A stretch of 14,209 nt of DNA from an uncultured Oribacterium sp. (GTDB lineage Bacteria; Bacillota; Clostridia; Lachnospirales; Lachnospiraceae): the NCBI GenBank assembly GCA_934279105.1, contig CAKQWR010000037.1, positions 1 to 14,209 on the forward strand, in the 5' to 3' direction. Position 1 is the first letter of the stretch. Each line of letters opens with the position of its first letter. The position numbers were made by a program, and so were the translations under genes. Of this stretch, positions 7,159 to 14,209 are shown in pieces. Below the pieces are notes generated by a model that was not told the DNA's origin, searched no databases, and was given only the letters and a program-made list of their open reading frames with translations.

Positions 7159-7917
7159 ATGACAGATCGAGATTTTTACAGCTATGATGATCCAAGGGAA
7201 CAGAATACACGTCATCTTCTCCGATGGGGAATCGTCGTCGTGCTGCTGCTCATCGCCATCATCCTGGCAAGTATGCGGATTCAGCACTTTTCAGTGATCG
7301 GAAATACGCAATACAGTACCGAAGAAATCGTCCATATGATTTTCTCGGATTCCTGGGATACGAACAGTGCATACTGCTTCGTGAGGGATAAGACGAAACC
7401 GCATAAGGAACTTCCGTTTATACAGCGCTATGACATCGACTTTGCGGGTCCTTTCGCCGTCAATATCACGGTCTATGAGAAGAATGTGGTCGGCTATGTC
7501 GACTATATGTCGAGTCACATGTATTTCGATAAAGATGGCATCATCGTGGAGTCCACCGGTGATAAGCTCGATGGTATCCCGCGTATCATGGGCCTGTCCT
7601 TCGGCTCCATCGTGCTGTATAAGGCACTTCCGGTTGAGAATAAGGATGTGTTCAATAATATTCTGAACCTGACGGGTGCACTTCGGACGTACGATATCGA
7701 CTGTGATGTGATTCAGTATGATTCACTGTTAAATGCGACGCTTCAGATCGGAGAGATCAGTGTGCGTTTGGGAAGCAATAAGGATATGGAAATGAAGATT
7801 TCCACGCTTCATGATATTCTGCCGCACCTGAGTGGCATGAAGGGTGAGCTGAATCTTTCGGATTATTCGGAAACTTCGGATCATGAGTCGTATATTTTTA
7901 AAGAAAAGAAGAATTGA
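7159..7917 (+). CDS. divIB: cell division protein DivIB/FtsQ
   Basis: A 252-residue bitopic membrane protein with the FtsQ/DivIB plan. It has a short cytoplasmic segment (1-22), one membrane helix (about 23-39, with V-V-V-L-L-L-I-A-I-I-L) and a POTRA domain. The POTRA domain starts R-I-Q-H-F-S-V-I-G-N-T-Q-Y-S-T-E-E-I (40-57), followed by the beta domain to about residue 230. The protein joins FtsL and DivIC-type partners at the septum and regulates FtsW-PBP activity. The start ATG 7159 has only a weak, purine-rich upstream stretch (AGAAAGAA, around 7143-7150). No better start lies downstream before the membrane helix. The gene sits after the long hairpin region and before ftsZ, the usual position for this gene. 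The C-terminal end is Lys/Glu-rich. Overall sequence conservation is low, as is normal for the family. Confidence 0.88.
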   Translation: MTDRDFYSYDDPREQNTRHLLRWGIVVVLLLIAIILASMRIQHFSVIGNTQYSTEEIVHMIFSDSWDTNSAYCFVRDKTKPHKELPFIQRYDIDFAGPFAVNITVYEKNVVGYVDYMSSHMYFDKDGIIVESTGDKLDGIPRIMGLSFGSIVLYKALPVENKDVFNNILNLTGALRTYDIDCDVIQYDSLLNATLQIGEISVRLGSNKDMEMKISTLHDILPHLSGMKGELNLSDYSETSDHESYIFKEKKN

Positions 7918-7995
7918 TATACGCATATAAGCGTATGCTCACATATAGATATGGCCGCACGTTCGATATAAGTTATAAAAAAGTAAGAATTGTAT

Positions 7996-8024
7996 GCGGA
8001 ATTTTCAATAGAGCTCCGCTTTTA
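7996..8024 (+). terminator. weak possible terminator after divIB
   Basis: GCGGA (7996-8000) can pair with TCCGC (8015-8019), followed by TTTTAT from 8020. The stem is only 5 bp and the loop 14 bases, so termination would be weak. A second small inverted repeat, ATACGC/GCGTAT (7919-7924 and 7931-7936), lies just after the divIB stop without a T-run. Partial separation of divIB from ftsZ is possible but not shown. Confidence 0.25.
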
Positions 8025-8053
8025 TGCGTGTTAATATTATATGGATTAAACTA

Positions 8054-8082
8054 TTGCAAACTTTTCGCTTTGTTTGTATATT
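8054..8082 (+). promoter_or_regulatory. probable ftsZ promoter
   Basis: TTGCAA (8054-8059) and TATATT (8077-8082) are separated by 17 bases, matching the sigma-A consensus at 4 of 6 and 5 of 6 positions. They sit in an AT-rich 256-base noncoding stretch between divIB and ftsZ. Transcription would begin near 8089, giving a leader of about 85 bases. A second -10-like TATAAT at 8136-8141 lacks a well-spaced -35. Confidence 0.55.
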
Positions 8083-8091
8083 AAGTTATTG

Positions 8092-8117
8092 TGCAGTCCT
8101 GAGCGTAGGTGACTGCA
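8092..8117 (+). promoter_or_regulatory. hairpin at the 5' end of the predicted ftsZ leader
   Basis: TGCAGTC (8092-8098) is exactly reverse complementary to GACTGCA (8111-8117) around a 12-base loop, within which CT/AG (8099-8100/8107-8108) can extend the stem with a bulge. It begins about 3 bases after the predicted transcription start. Stems at the 5' end of mRNAs can protect them from decay in Firmicutes; that role here is inference. No T-run follows. Confidence 0.45.
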
Positions 8118-8173
8118 GTAAACCATGTTATCTTATATAATGATGATATATGAGGGATTGAAGGAGGAAGATT

Positions 8174-9421
8174 ATGCTTGAGATTAAGCTTCCTGAGTCA
8201 GAAGCAGCTGCAAAGATTATCGTCGTAGGTGTGGGTGGCGCAGGTAATAACGCGGTAAACCGCATGGTGACCGATGGTATCGTAGGTGTGGAGTTCATCG
8301 GCATCAATACTGATAAGCAGGCACTTCAGTACAGCCAGGCTCCGACGACGATGCAGATCGGTGAGAAGCTGACGAAGGGACTCGGCTGCGGTGGAAGACC
8401 GGAGGTTGGTGCGAAGGCAGCAGAGGAGAGCTCTGAGGATATCACCGCTGCACTTCAGGGCGCTGATATGGTATTCGTAACCTGTGGTATGGGTGGCGGT
8501 ACCGGAACCGGTGCAGCACCTGTGATTGCAAAGATTGCAAAGGATATGGGTATCCTTACCGTTGGTGTCGTTACGAAGCCGTTCCGTTTCGAGGCTCGTC
8601 AGCGTATGACGAACGCCATCGATGGCATCAAGAAGCTGAAGGAGTCCGTGGATACACTGATCGTGATTCCGAATGATCGTCTGCTTGAGATCGTTGATCG
8701 CAGAACGACGATGCCGGATGCACTGAAGAAGGCCGATGAGGTTCTTCAGCAGGCAGTACAGGGTATCACAGACCTGATCAATGTTCCTGGCCTTATCAAC
8801 CTCGACTTCGCGGATGTATCTTCTGTTATGAAGGATAAGGGCGTAGCACATGTTGGTATCGGTGCTGCAAAGGGTGACGAGAAGGCCACCGAGGCAGTGA
8901 AGATGGCGATTTCCAGCCCGCTTCTCGAGACGACCATCGAGGGTGCAACCGATGTGATCATCAACATTTCCGGTGATATTTCCCTCGTAGAGGCAAATGA
9001 AGCCGCTTCTTATGTAGAGGAGCTTGCCGGTGACAATGCGAACATCATTTTCGGTGCGATGTATGATGAGAATGCACAGGATGAGTGCAAGATCACGGTA
9101 ATCGCAACCGGTATCGAAGATTCTGCAGCCACCACTTCTGCGTTTGATACACTGAAGAAGCCGGCACAGACGAAGACAGCGGCACAGGCAGCAGAGCCGA
9201 CCGTAAGACCGACGATGCCGAGCTTCCTGAACGGTAACACAGGCTTCCAGCCACAGGTTCGTTCGACGACACCGATGACAACTGTTCCTGTGGAGAATAC
9301 GGTAGCACCGAACGTGGCACCGAGTGTCGCTCCGGTACAGCCACAGCAGCCGACATTCCGTCCACAGCAGAATAAGGAGATGTCCATCAACATCCCTGAG
9401 TTCCTGAGAAACAGAAAATAA
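8174..9421 (+). CDS. ftsZ: cell division GTPase FtsZ
   Basis: A 415-residue tubulin homologue that forms the cytokinetic Z-ring and recruits the divisome. The nucleotide-binding segment [12 protein letters not shown] (15-26) is present. So is the tubulin signature G-G-G-T-G-T-G (107-113). The T7 loop N-L-D-F-A-D (209-214) carries the two Asp residues (D211, D214) used for GTP hydrolysis. The GTPase core ends near residue 318. A linker rich in Pro, Thr, Val and Gln (about 325-402) follows, then the conserved tail peptide [11 protein letters not shown] (405-415), the docking site for FtsA/SepF-type partners. The ribosome site AAGGAGG (8161-8167) lies 6 bases before ATG and is among the strongest here. 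It probably has its own promoter at 8054-8082 and ends at the terminator at 9451-9479. ftsA is not adjacent, which is usual in many Clostridia. Confidence 0.99.
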   Translation: MLEIKLPESEAAAKIIVVGVGGAGNNAVNRMVTDGIVGVEFIGINTDKQALQYSQAPTTMQIGEKLTKGLGCGGRPEVGAKAAEESSEDITAALQGADMVFVTCGMGGGTGTGAAPVIAKIAKDMGILTVGVVTKPFRFEARQRMTNAIDGIKKLKESVDTLIVIPNDRLLEIVDRRTTMPDALKKADEVLQQAVQGITDLINVPGLINLDFADVSSVMKDKGVAHVGIGAAKGDEKATEAVKMAISSPLLETTIEGATDVIINISGDISLVEANEAASYVEELAGDNANIIFGAMYDENAQDECKITVIATGIEDSAATTSAFDTLKKPAQTKTAAQAAEPTVRPTMPSFLNGNTGFQPQVRSTTPMTTVPVENTVAPNVAPSVAPVQPQQPTFRPQQNKEMSINIPEFLRNRK

Positions 9422-9450
9422 TCTCTTCATCCCTGAGGAATAGAAATGAG

Positions 9451-9479
9451 AGGCTATGTCTTTACGGCATAGCCTTTTT
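9451..9479 (+). terminator. intrinsic terminator after ftsZ
   Basis: AGGCTATG (9451-9458) pairs exactly with CATAGCCT (9468-9475); T-G and C-G pairs can extend the stem into the loop. A run of five T (9475-9479) follows directly. The site begins 30 bases after the ftsZ stop codon and should end the division transcript. Confidence 0.88.
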
Positions 9480-9490
9480 CATGTTATGAT
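9461..9490 (+). promoter_or_regulatory. possible prfC promoter overlapping the ftsZ terminator
   Basis: TATGAT (9485-9490) is preceded by TG and one base (9482-9484), an extended -10 arrangement. TTTACG (9461-9466) lies 18 bases upstream and matches the -35 consensus at 4 of 6 positions. It lies inside the terminator loop, so the two signals share DNA. The predicted start is about 36 bases before the prfC ATG. Confidence 0.45.
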
Positions 9491-9532
9491 GTAGAGCGAT
9501 TTTGTGTGTGTTTTTAGATTATTGAGGATAGA

Positions 9533-11125
9533 ATGGCAAGTTTAAAAGAAGAAATCGAGAAGAGACGTACGTTTGCGATTATTTCTCACCCGGATGCCGG
9601 TAAAACGACTCTGACGGAGAAGTTCCTTCTGTATGGAGGTGCGATTAATCTCGCAGGTACGGTTAAGGGCCGTAAGGCGACCAAGCATGCAGTTTCCGAC
9701 TGGATGGAGATCGAGAAGCAGAGAGGTATTTCGGTTACCTCTTCGGTTCTCCAGTTTAATTATGAAGGAAAATGCATTAATATCCTGGATACACCGGGAC
9801 ACCAGGACTTCTCTGAGGATACGTATCGTACCCTGATGGCAGCGGACAGTGCGGTCATGGTCATCGACGGTGCGAAGGGTGTCGAGCCGCAGACTATCAA
9901 GCTCTTTAAGGTTTGTGTCATGCGGCATATTCCGATCTTTACCTTCGTGAACAAGTTCGACCGTGAGGCACGGGACCCGTATGAACTGCTCGATGAGATC
10001 GAGAACGTACTCGGCATCCATACCTGTCCGATCAACTGGCCGATCGGCTGCGGCCGTAACTTTAAGGGCGTGTATGATCGTGAGACGGAGATGGTCGAGC
10101 TCTTTACGGCGAATGCCGGCGGTACGAAAGCCGTGGCAGAGCAGGATGTGTCTATCAACGATCCGGGACTCAAGGATATGGTGGGTTTCGAATACTATGA
10201 CAAGCTGCAGGAGGACCTCGAGCTGCTCGATGGTGCATCCGATGAATATGATCAGGAGCGTGTCAATCGCGGTGACCTGACCCCGGTCTTCTTCGGATCG
10301 GCACTTACGAACTTCGGCGTAAAGACCTTCCTTGAGCACTTCCTGAAGATGACGCTTCCGCCACTTCCGAGAAGCAGTGATCAGGGTATCATCAGTCCGG
10401 TGGACGAGGAATTTTCCGCGTTTGTCTTCAAGATTCAGGCAAATATGGACCCGAAGCACCGTGATCGTGTCGCTTTTATGCGTATCTGTTCCGGTGAATT
10501 CGATGCGGGTATGGAAGTAAATCACGTACAGACCGGTCGTAAGGTAAAGCTGAGCCAGCCGACCCAGATGATGGCCGATGAGCGTAAGATCGTGGAGAAG
10601 GCGTATGCCGGAGATATCATCGGTATCTTCGATCCGGGTATTTTTTCCATCGGTGATACACTGGAGCTTTCCAATAAGAAGTTCTCGTATGAAGGCATCC
10701 CGACCTTCGCACCGGAGCACTTCGCACGTGTGCGCCAGGTGGATACCATGAAGCGTAAGCAGTTTGTAAAGGGTATCTCACAGATTGCGCAGGAGGGTGC
10801 GATTCAGATCTTCCAGGAGTACAATACCGGTATGGAAGAAATCATCGTCGGCGTGGTCGGTGTTCTTCAGTTCGAGGTGCTGAGCTTCCGCCTGAAGAAC
10901 GAGTACAATGTTGAGATCAAGCTCGACCAGCTGCCATATGGCTATATCCGCTGGGTGGAGAATTATACCGAGGTAGACATTGACCGAATTCAGGGAACGT
11001 CCGATATGAAGATCGTAAAGGATCTGAAGGATCGTCCGCTGCTTCTGTTTGCACATGAGTGGTCCGTCGGTATGGTGCTCGAGCGGAATAAGGAGCTGAA
11101 GCTGACAGAATTCAGCCGGAACTAA
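9533..11125 (+). CDS. prfC: peptide chain release factor 3 (RF3)
   Basis: A 530-residue translational GTPase, normal RF3 length. RF3 removes RF1 and RF2 from the ribosome after peptide release and takes part in quality control. GTPase motifs: G1 SHPDAGKT (18-25), G2 in RGISVTSSV (64-72), G3 D-T-P-G-H (86-90) and G4 NKFD (140-143). A G5-like S-A-L is in F-F-G-S-A-L-T-N-F-G-V. The phrases ISHPDAGKTTLTEKFLLYGG and NKFDREARDPYELLDEIE are characteristic of RF3 rather than EF-G or TypA. Domains 2 and 3 follow to the end. The ribosome site GAGG (9524-9527) lies 5 bases before ATG 9533. It follows the ftsZ terminator and likely has its own promoter. Its reverse strand carries a long open frame (9542-10720) that is a codon-bias shadow. 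Confidence 0.97.
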   Translation: MASLKEEIEKRRTFAIISHPDAGKTTLTEKFLLYGGAINLAGTVKGRKATKHAVSDWMEIEKQRGISVTSSVLQFNYEGKCINILDTPGHQDFSEDTYRTLMAADSAVMVIDGAKGVEPQTIKLFKVCVMRHIPIFTFVNKFDREARDPYELLDEIENVLGIHTCPINWPIGCGRNFKGVYDRETEMVELFTANAGGTKAVAEQDVSINDPGLKDMVGFEYYDKLQEDLELLDGASDEYDQERVNRGDLTPVFFGSALTNFGVKTFLEHFLKMTLPPLPRSSDQGIISPVDEEFSAFVFKIQANMDPKHRDRVAFMRICSGEFDAGMEVNHVQTGRKVKLSQPTQMMADERKIVEKAYAGDIIGIFDPGIFSIGDTLELSNKKFSYEGIPTFAPEHFARVRQVDTMKRKQFVKGISQIAQEGAIQIFQEYNTGMEEIIVGVVGVLQFEVLSFRLKNEYNVEIKLDQLPYGYIRWVENYTEVDIDRIQGTSDMKIVKDLKDRPLLLFAHEWSVGMVLERNKELKLTEFSRN

Positions 11126-11226
11126 GGCTGTTTCTACTATAAAAAACAGGTCGTTGCGAAATAGCAGAGACCGGATAAAAAGCTGTCATCCGACAGAGAT
11201 GAACATAGTTGAAAGGATAGAATGCT

Positions 11227-12624
11227 ATGAATGAGAAGGTAAATAAGTGGATTGAAGAGCATCTTGACGAGTATACCCAGGATCTGATCGACTTCTGTTC
11301 GATCAATTCCGTAAAGGGTGCCTATGAGGAAGGAAAGCCATATGGACAGGGCTCCTTCGATGCGCTGAATTTCGGTATCGAGCTTGCAGCGAAGTATGGT
11401 TTCCCGGTACAGAGCTATGATGGTTATGTAGGTGTTGCAGATTTCGATGCATCGCTTCCGAGAAGCCTCGACATCCTCGCACATACGGATGTCGTACCGG
11501 CTGGCGAGGGATGGACCGTGACGGATCCGTTTACGCCGATCGTAAAGGATGGTCGTATCTATGGCCGTGGAACTTCAGATGATAAGGGACCGCTTCTCTG
11601 CGCACTGTATGCGATGCGTGCACTGAAGGAGACCGGGGTCGAGCTGAAGAAGGGCATCCGTCTCATCATGGGTGCAGATGAGGAGACCGGTTCCGGTTCG
11701 GATATCGCGAAGTACTATGCGACGGAGCCGGAGGCAGAGATGACCTTCTCCCCGGATGCAGAGTTCCCGCTCATTAATATCGAGAAGGGTCAGTTCCGTG
11801 GTACGATTTCGAAGAAGGTAGAGGAGTCTACAGCGCTTCCACGTCTCGTATCACTTCAGGCAGGTCTCGCACTGAATGCGGTTCCGCAGAAGGCAACCCT
11901 TCGCTTCGAGGGCCTCGACATGAATCTTGCAGAGGCAGCGATGAAGGAAGTCAGTGAAGCCTGTGGCGTAGAGTGCACACAGACAGGTGTGGATGAGATT
12001 ACCATCATCGGCGTATCTGCACATGCATCTCTTCCGGAGGGTGGAAAGAATGCCGGTCTCGCAGCGATGATTCTTGCAACCAAGCTTCCGCTGGCAGCCT
12101 GCGCACAGCTCGATGCGATCAAGGAAATGCTGGAGATCTTCCCATGGGGTGAAACCGATGGTGAGCATCTCGGTATCAAGATGGAAGATGCAGAGTCTCA
12201 TGCACTGACCTGCACACCGGATCTTTACCATGTGGATCCGACCTATGTAGAAGTGAAGTTCGACAGCCGTACGTCCGTGATGGCGACGAAGGAGAACTGC
12301 CAGGATGTCGCAGAGAAGACCGCACATGCACATGGCTTCGATTTCGAGACACCAGGTATGATCCCGCCACACAGAGTACCGGCGGACAGCGAGTTCGTAC
12401 AGAAGCTGCTTCATGCATATGAGCACGTAACCGGTCTTCAGGGCGAGGCGATGGCGATCGGCGGCGGTACCTATGTTCATGATATCAAGAACGGTGTAGC
12501 GTTCGGCGCGGTTCTTCCGGGCATCGATACACGCATGCATGGTGCAGATGAGTTCTTCGATCTTGACAATATCGTGATTGCTACGAAGGTGTATGCGGAG
12601 GCAATCATCGAGCTCTGCTCATAA
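11227..12624 (+). CDS. pepV: M20 family zinc dipeptidase, PepV/Sapep type
   Basis: A 465-residue cytoplasmic metallopeptidase that likely cleaves dipeptides, and possibly other peptides with an unblocked N-terminus. The dinuclear zinc site of M20 is complete: A-H-T-D-V-V with H86 and D88, G-R-G-T-S-D-D-K-G-P with D118/D119, catalytic and ligand Glu in G-A-D-E-E-T-G-S (E152, E153), S-P-D-A-E-F-P (D177), and H438 in T-R-M-H-G-A-D-E-F near the end. The spacing and the early SVKG and Q-G-S-F-D-A-L segments fit PepV. The lid (dimerisation-like) domain lies roughly at 190-370. AAGGA (11213-11217) is 9 bases before ATG 11227. The 101-base gap after prfC holds only small stems such as CGGAT/ATCCG and no clear terminator, so cotranscription with prfC is possible. 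A strong terminator follows. The exact peptide substrate cannot be read from sequence. Confidence 0.9.
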   Translation: MNEKVNKWIEEHLDEYTQDLIDFCSINSVKGAYEEGKPYGQGSFDALNFGIELAAKYGFPVQSYDGYVGVADFDASLPRSLDILAHTDVVPAGEGWTVTDPFTPIVKDGRIYGRGTSDDKGPLLCALYAMRALKETGVELKKGIRLIMGADEETGSGSDIAKYYATEPEAEMTFSPDAEFPLINIEKGQFRGTISKKVEESTALPRLVSLQAGLALNAVPQKATLRFEGLDMNLAEAAMKEVSEACGVECTQTGVDEITIIGVSAHASLPEGGKNAGLAAMILATKLPLAACAQLDAIKEMLEIFPWGETDGEHLGIKMEDAESHALTCTPDLYHVDPTYVEVKFDSRTSVMATKENCQDVAEKTAHAHGFDFETPGMIPPHRVPADSEFVQKLLHAYEHVTGLQGEAMAIGGGTYVHDIKNGVAFGAVLPGIDTRMHGADEFFDLDNIVIATKVYAEAIIELCS

Positions 12625-12647
12625 TATATAAAGAAGTTTCAAAAATG

Positions 12648-12687
12648 AGTCCGCTATAGGTCGTGCCTATAGCGGACTATCATTATT
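12648..12687 (+). terminator. strong, possibly bidirectional terminator after the dipeptidase gene
   Basis: AGTCCGCTATAGG (12648-12660) and CCTATAGCGGACT (12666-12678) form a perfect 13-bp stem around the loop TCGTG. The downstream tail ATCATTATTT is T-rich but interrupted. On the opposite strand, AAAAA at 12641-12645 supplies a T-run, so the element may work better in the minus direction. It lies 23 bases after the stop codon. Confidence 0.75.
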
Positions 12688-12743
12688 TCGTATTTGCGTT
12701 GATGGAGTAGAAGTCGTAAACTGTGGAGCATAGTAAATAAACA

Positions 12744-12779
12744 GAGACGGCGAGTGAAAGACGTCGAACCCGCGGTCTC
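12744..12779 (+). promoter_or_regulatory. hairpin directly upstream of the metN ribosome site
   Basis: GAGAC-G-GCG (12744-12752) pairs with CGC-G-GTCTC (12771-12779) with a single G-G mismatch, around an 18-base loop containing the palindrome GACGTC. The stem ends 2 bases before the metN ribosome site GAAGGA (12781-12786). It could influence access to that site, but no known methionine riboswitch consensus is visible. No convincing promoter was found in the preceding 12679-12743. Confidence 0.35.
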
Positions 12780-12792
12780 GGAAGGATGTAGT

Positions 12793-13818
12793 ATGGCAAA
12801 GGGTGATAAGATCATCCGGTTGGTGAATATGGGTAAGACATTCCATACCTCGAGTGGAGATGTGAATGCACTGGATGACATCAATCTGGATATTCTGGAG
12901 GGAACGATACAGGGTATCATCGGTCTCTCGGGTGCGGGCAAGTCGACACTGGTCCGCTGTATCAATTATCTGGAAGTTCCGACGAGCGGACAGGTCCTCT
13001 TCGAGGGCAAGTCACTCGGAGATATGAGTGATAAGGAGGTCCGTGAGGCGCGTCGTAAGATGGGCATGATCTTCCAGCAGTTTAATCTGCTCGATCAGCG
13101 GAATCTTCTTCGGAACGTAACCTTCCCGCTGGAGATTGCCGGGGTCGAGAAGAAGCAGGCACAGGATCGTGCGATGGAGCTTCTGAAGCTGGTTGGACTG
13201 GAGGACAGGGTGAAGAACTACCCGTCACAGCTGTCCGGTGGACAGAAGCAGCGTGTTGCGATTGCGCGGGCGCTTGCGACGAATCCGAAGGTGCTTCTCT
13301 GCGATGAGGCGACATCGGCGCTGGATCCGAAGACCACAAAGCAGATCCTCGATCTTCTGAAAAAGATCAATCAGGAAATGGGCGTTACGGTCATCGTCAT
13401 CACGCATCAGATGTCGGTCATCGAAGCCATCTGCGACAATGTCGCCATCATTGACCATAGTCACATCGCGGAAAGTGGTCCGGTATCGGAGGTCTTTAAC
13501 AATCCGAAGACGGAGATCGGACGTCGTCTGATTCTCGGTGATGGAAACGCAAATGCGATTCAGCCGGTGAATTTCGGCGATAGTGAGAATCCGAAGATTC
13601 GTATCATCTTCGATGGCCAGAAGGCACATCGGCCGATTATTTCGGACATCGTGTTAAGCTGCAACGCACCGGTCAACATTCTCTTCGCAAACACGAAGGA
13701 AGTGGAAGGGAAGGCAGTCGGTCAGATGGTAGTGGAGCTTCCGGATAGTGTAGAAGAAGCAGAGCGCATCACGCACTATCTGAGAGCAAATGATATCCGC
13801 TTTGAGGAGGTGAAGTAA
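12793..13818 (+). CDS. metN: methionine ABC transporter ATP-binding protein with NIL domain
   Basis: A 341-residue ATPase subunit that powers methionine import with the membrane protein MetI and a binding protein MetQ. Motifs: Walker A GLSGAGKST (44-52), Q-loop in M-I-F-Q-Q-F, ABC signature L-S-G-G-Q-K-Q-R (147-154), Walker B VLLCDEATSALD with D171 and E172, and H-loop H205. Residues about 268-341 form a C-terminal NIL (ferredoxin-like) domain. In MetN this domain binds methionine and inhibits transport when internal levels are high. The combination with metI next door makes methionine the likely substrate rather than another amino acid. ATG 12793 is chosen because GAAGGA lies 6 bases upstream. 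An in-frame GTG at 12754 would add 13 residues and falls inside the upstream hairpin. Confidence 0.93.
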   Translation: MAKGDKIIRLVNMGKTFHTSSGDVNALDDINLDILEGTIQGIIGLSGAGKSTLVRCINYLEVPTSGQVLFEGKSLGDMSDKEVREARRKMGMIFQQFNLLDQRNLLRNVTFPLEIAGVEKKQAQDRAMELLKLVGLEDRVKNYPSQLSGGQKQRVAIARALATNPKVLLCDEATSALDPKTTKQILDLLKKINQEMGVTVIVITHQMSVIEAICDNVAIIDHSHIAESGPVSEVFNNPKTEIGRRLILGDGNANAIQPVNFGDSENPKIRIIFDGQKAHRPIISDIVLSCNAPVNILFANTKEVEGKAVGQMVVELPDSVEEAERITHYLRANDIRFEEVK

Positions 13819-13819
13819 G

Positions 13820-14209
13820 ATGGACGCATCATCTATTTCCATGTATCTGAAGGAAACCTGGGCAACCATTTATATGACCTTGATCTCAAGCAGTATTTCG
13901 TATCTGATCGGTATCCCGCTGGGCGTGATTCTGGTCGTGACGGATAAGGATGGCATCCATCCGATGACACCGGTACATACGGTGCTGGGCGTGATCATCA
14001 ACATTTTCCGTTCGATTCCGTTCCTGATCCTGCTGGTGATGGTGCTTCCGCTTACGAAGATCCTCGTGGGCACCACACTTGGTCCGAAGGCCATCATTCC
14101 ACCGCTGATCATCGCGTCGGCGCCGTACATCGGACGTATGGTGGAGTCGAGTCTGAAGGAGGTCAATGCCGGCGTCATCGAGGCAGCGAAGTCCATGGGC
14201 GCGACGAAC
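13820..14209 (+). CDS. metI: methionine ABC transporter permease, N-terminal part
   Basis: The first 130 codons of a membrane permease; the gene runs off the right window edge. MetI forms the membrane channel for methionine with MetN. The visible part has several hydrophobic helices, including L-I-S-S-S-I-S-Y-L-I-G-I-P-L-G near residues 21-35 and a second around V-L-G-V-I-I-N-I-F-R-S-I-P-F (about 56-69). It then reaches the start of the permease EAA loop, I-E-A-A-K-S-M-G-A-T, which contacts the ATPase. AGGAGG (13805-13810) lies 9 bases before ATG within the end of metN. One base separates the metN stop from the start, so the two genes are translationally linked. A metQ gene would be expected downstream. 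Confidence 0.93.
   Translation, partial: MDASSISMYLKETWATIYMTLISSSISYLIGIPLGVILVVTDKDGIHPMTPVHTVLGVIINIFRSIPFLILLVMVLPLTKILVGTTLGPKAIIPPLIIASAPYIGRMVESSLKEVNAGVIEAAKSMGATN

Noticed and set aside
8113..8141. Second ftsZ promoter based on TATAAT at 8136-8141
   Set aside because: The best -35-like sequence (GTGACT, 8109-8114) is 21 bases away, outside the usual spacing.
8198..9430. 410-codon open frame on the minus strand opposite ftsZ
   Set aside because: Same kind of shadow: the product has skewed composition rich in Cys, His, Arg and Leu, has no recognisable motif, and mirrors a certain gene.
9542..10720. 392-codon open frame on the minus strand opposite prfC
   Set aside because: It is the mirror of a strongly codon-biased gene. 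The product is Arg-, His- and Leu-rich without domain features, while the + strand frame is a clear RF3.
12766..12780. T-box-like string (GAACCCGCGGTCTC) ahead of metN
   Set aside because: It has an extra C compared with the T-box end, the AGGGTGG part is missing, and the leader is too short to hold a specifier stem.

Overview
The window is a bacterial chromosome segment with every credible gene on the + strand. It is a division and cell-wall (dcw) cluster followed by translation, peptidase and transporter genes. DivIB-type and FtsL-type proteins, a PepV-type dipeptidase, a MetN with a C-terminal NIL domain, strong AGGAGG ribosome-binding sites and the gene order rsmH-ftsL-PBP-mraY-murD-ftsW-divIB-ftsZ point to the Firmicutes, class Clostridia. 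Lachnospiraceae is my best guess from overall style. That is inference without any database search, and I would not name a genus.

Layout. 1-250: 3' end of rsmH. 301-7917: ftsL-like gene, a class B penicillin-binding protein overlapping it, mraY, murD, ftsW and divIB/ftsQ. Between ftsW and divIB lies a 371-base gap with no gene. It is almost filled by one very long imperfect hairpin (6804-7036) and a second AT-rich hairpin (7038-7068) with the same five-base loop. 7918-8173: a noncoding leader with a good promoter candidate and a hairpin ahead of ftsZ. 8174-9421: ftsZ, closed by a clear terminator. 9533-11125: prfC (RF3). 11227-12624: pepV-like dipeptidase, followed by a strong 13-bp-stem terminator. 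12793-13818 and 13820 to the window end: metN and the start of metI, a methionine ABC importer.

How the genes fit together. MraY and MurD make the lipid-linked peptidoglycan precursor. FtsW polymerises it and the PBP crosslinks it. FtsL and DivIB hold FtsW and the PBP in the divisome, and FtsZ forms the ring that positions them. RsmH modifies 16S rRNA and commonly heads such clusters. The downstream genes (RF3, dipeptidase, methionine uptake) appear to be separate transcription units with no direct division role.

Most unusual feature. The best candidate for something undescribed is the noncoding element between ftsW and divIB, about where many relatives carry murG. I found no CRISPR array, tRNA, rRNA, transposase or phage gene.
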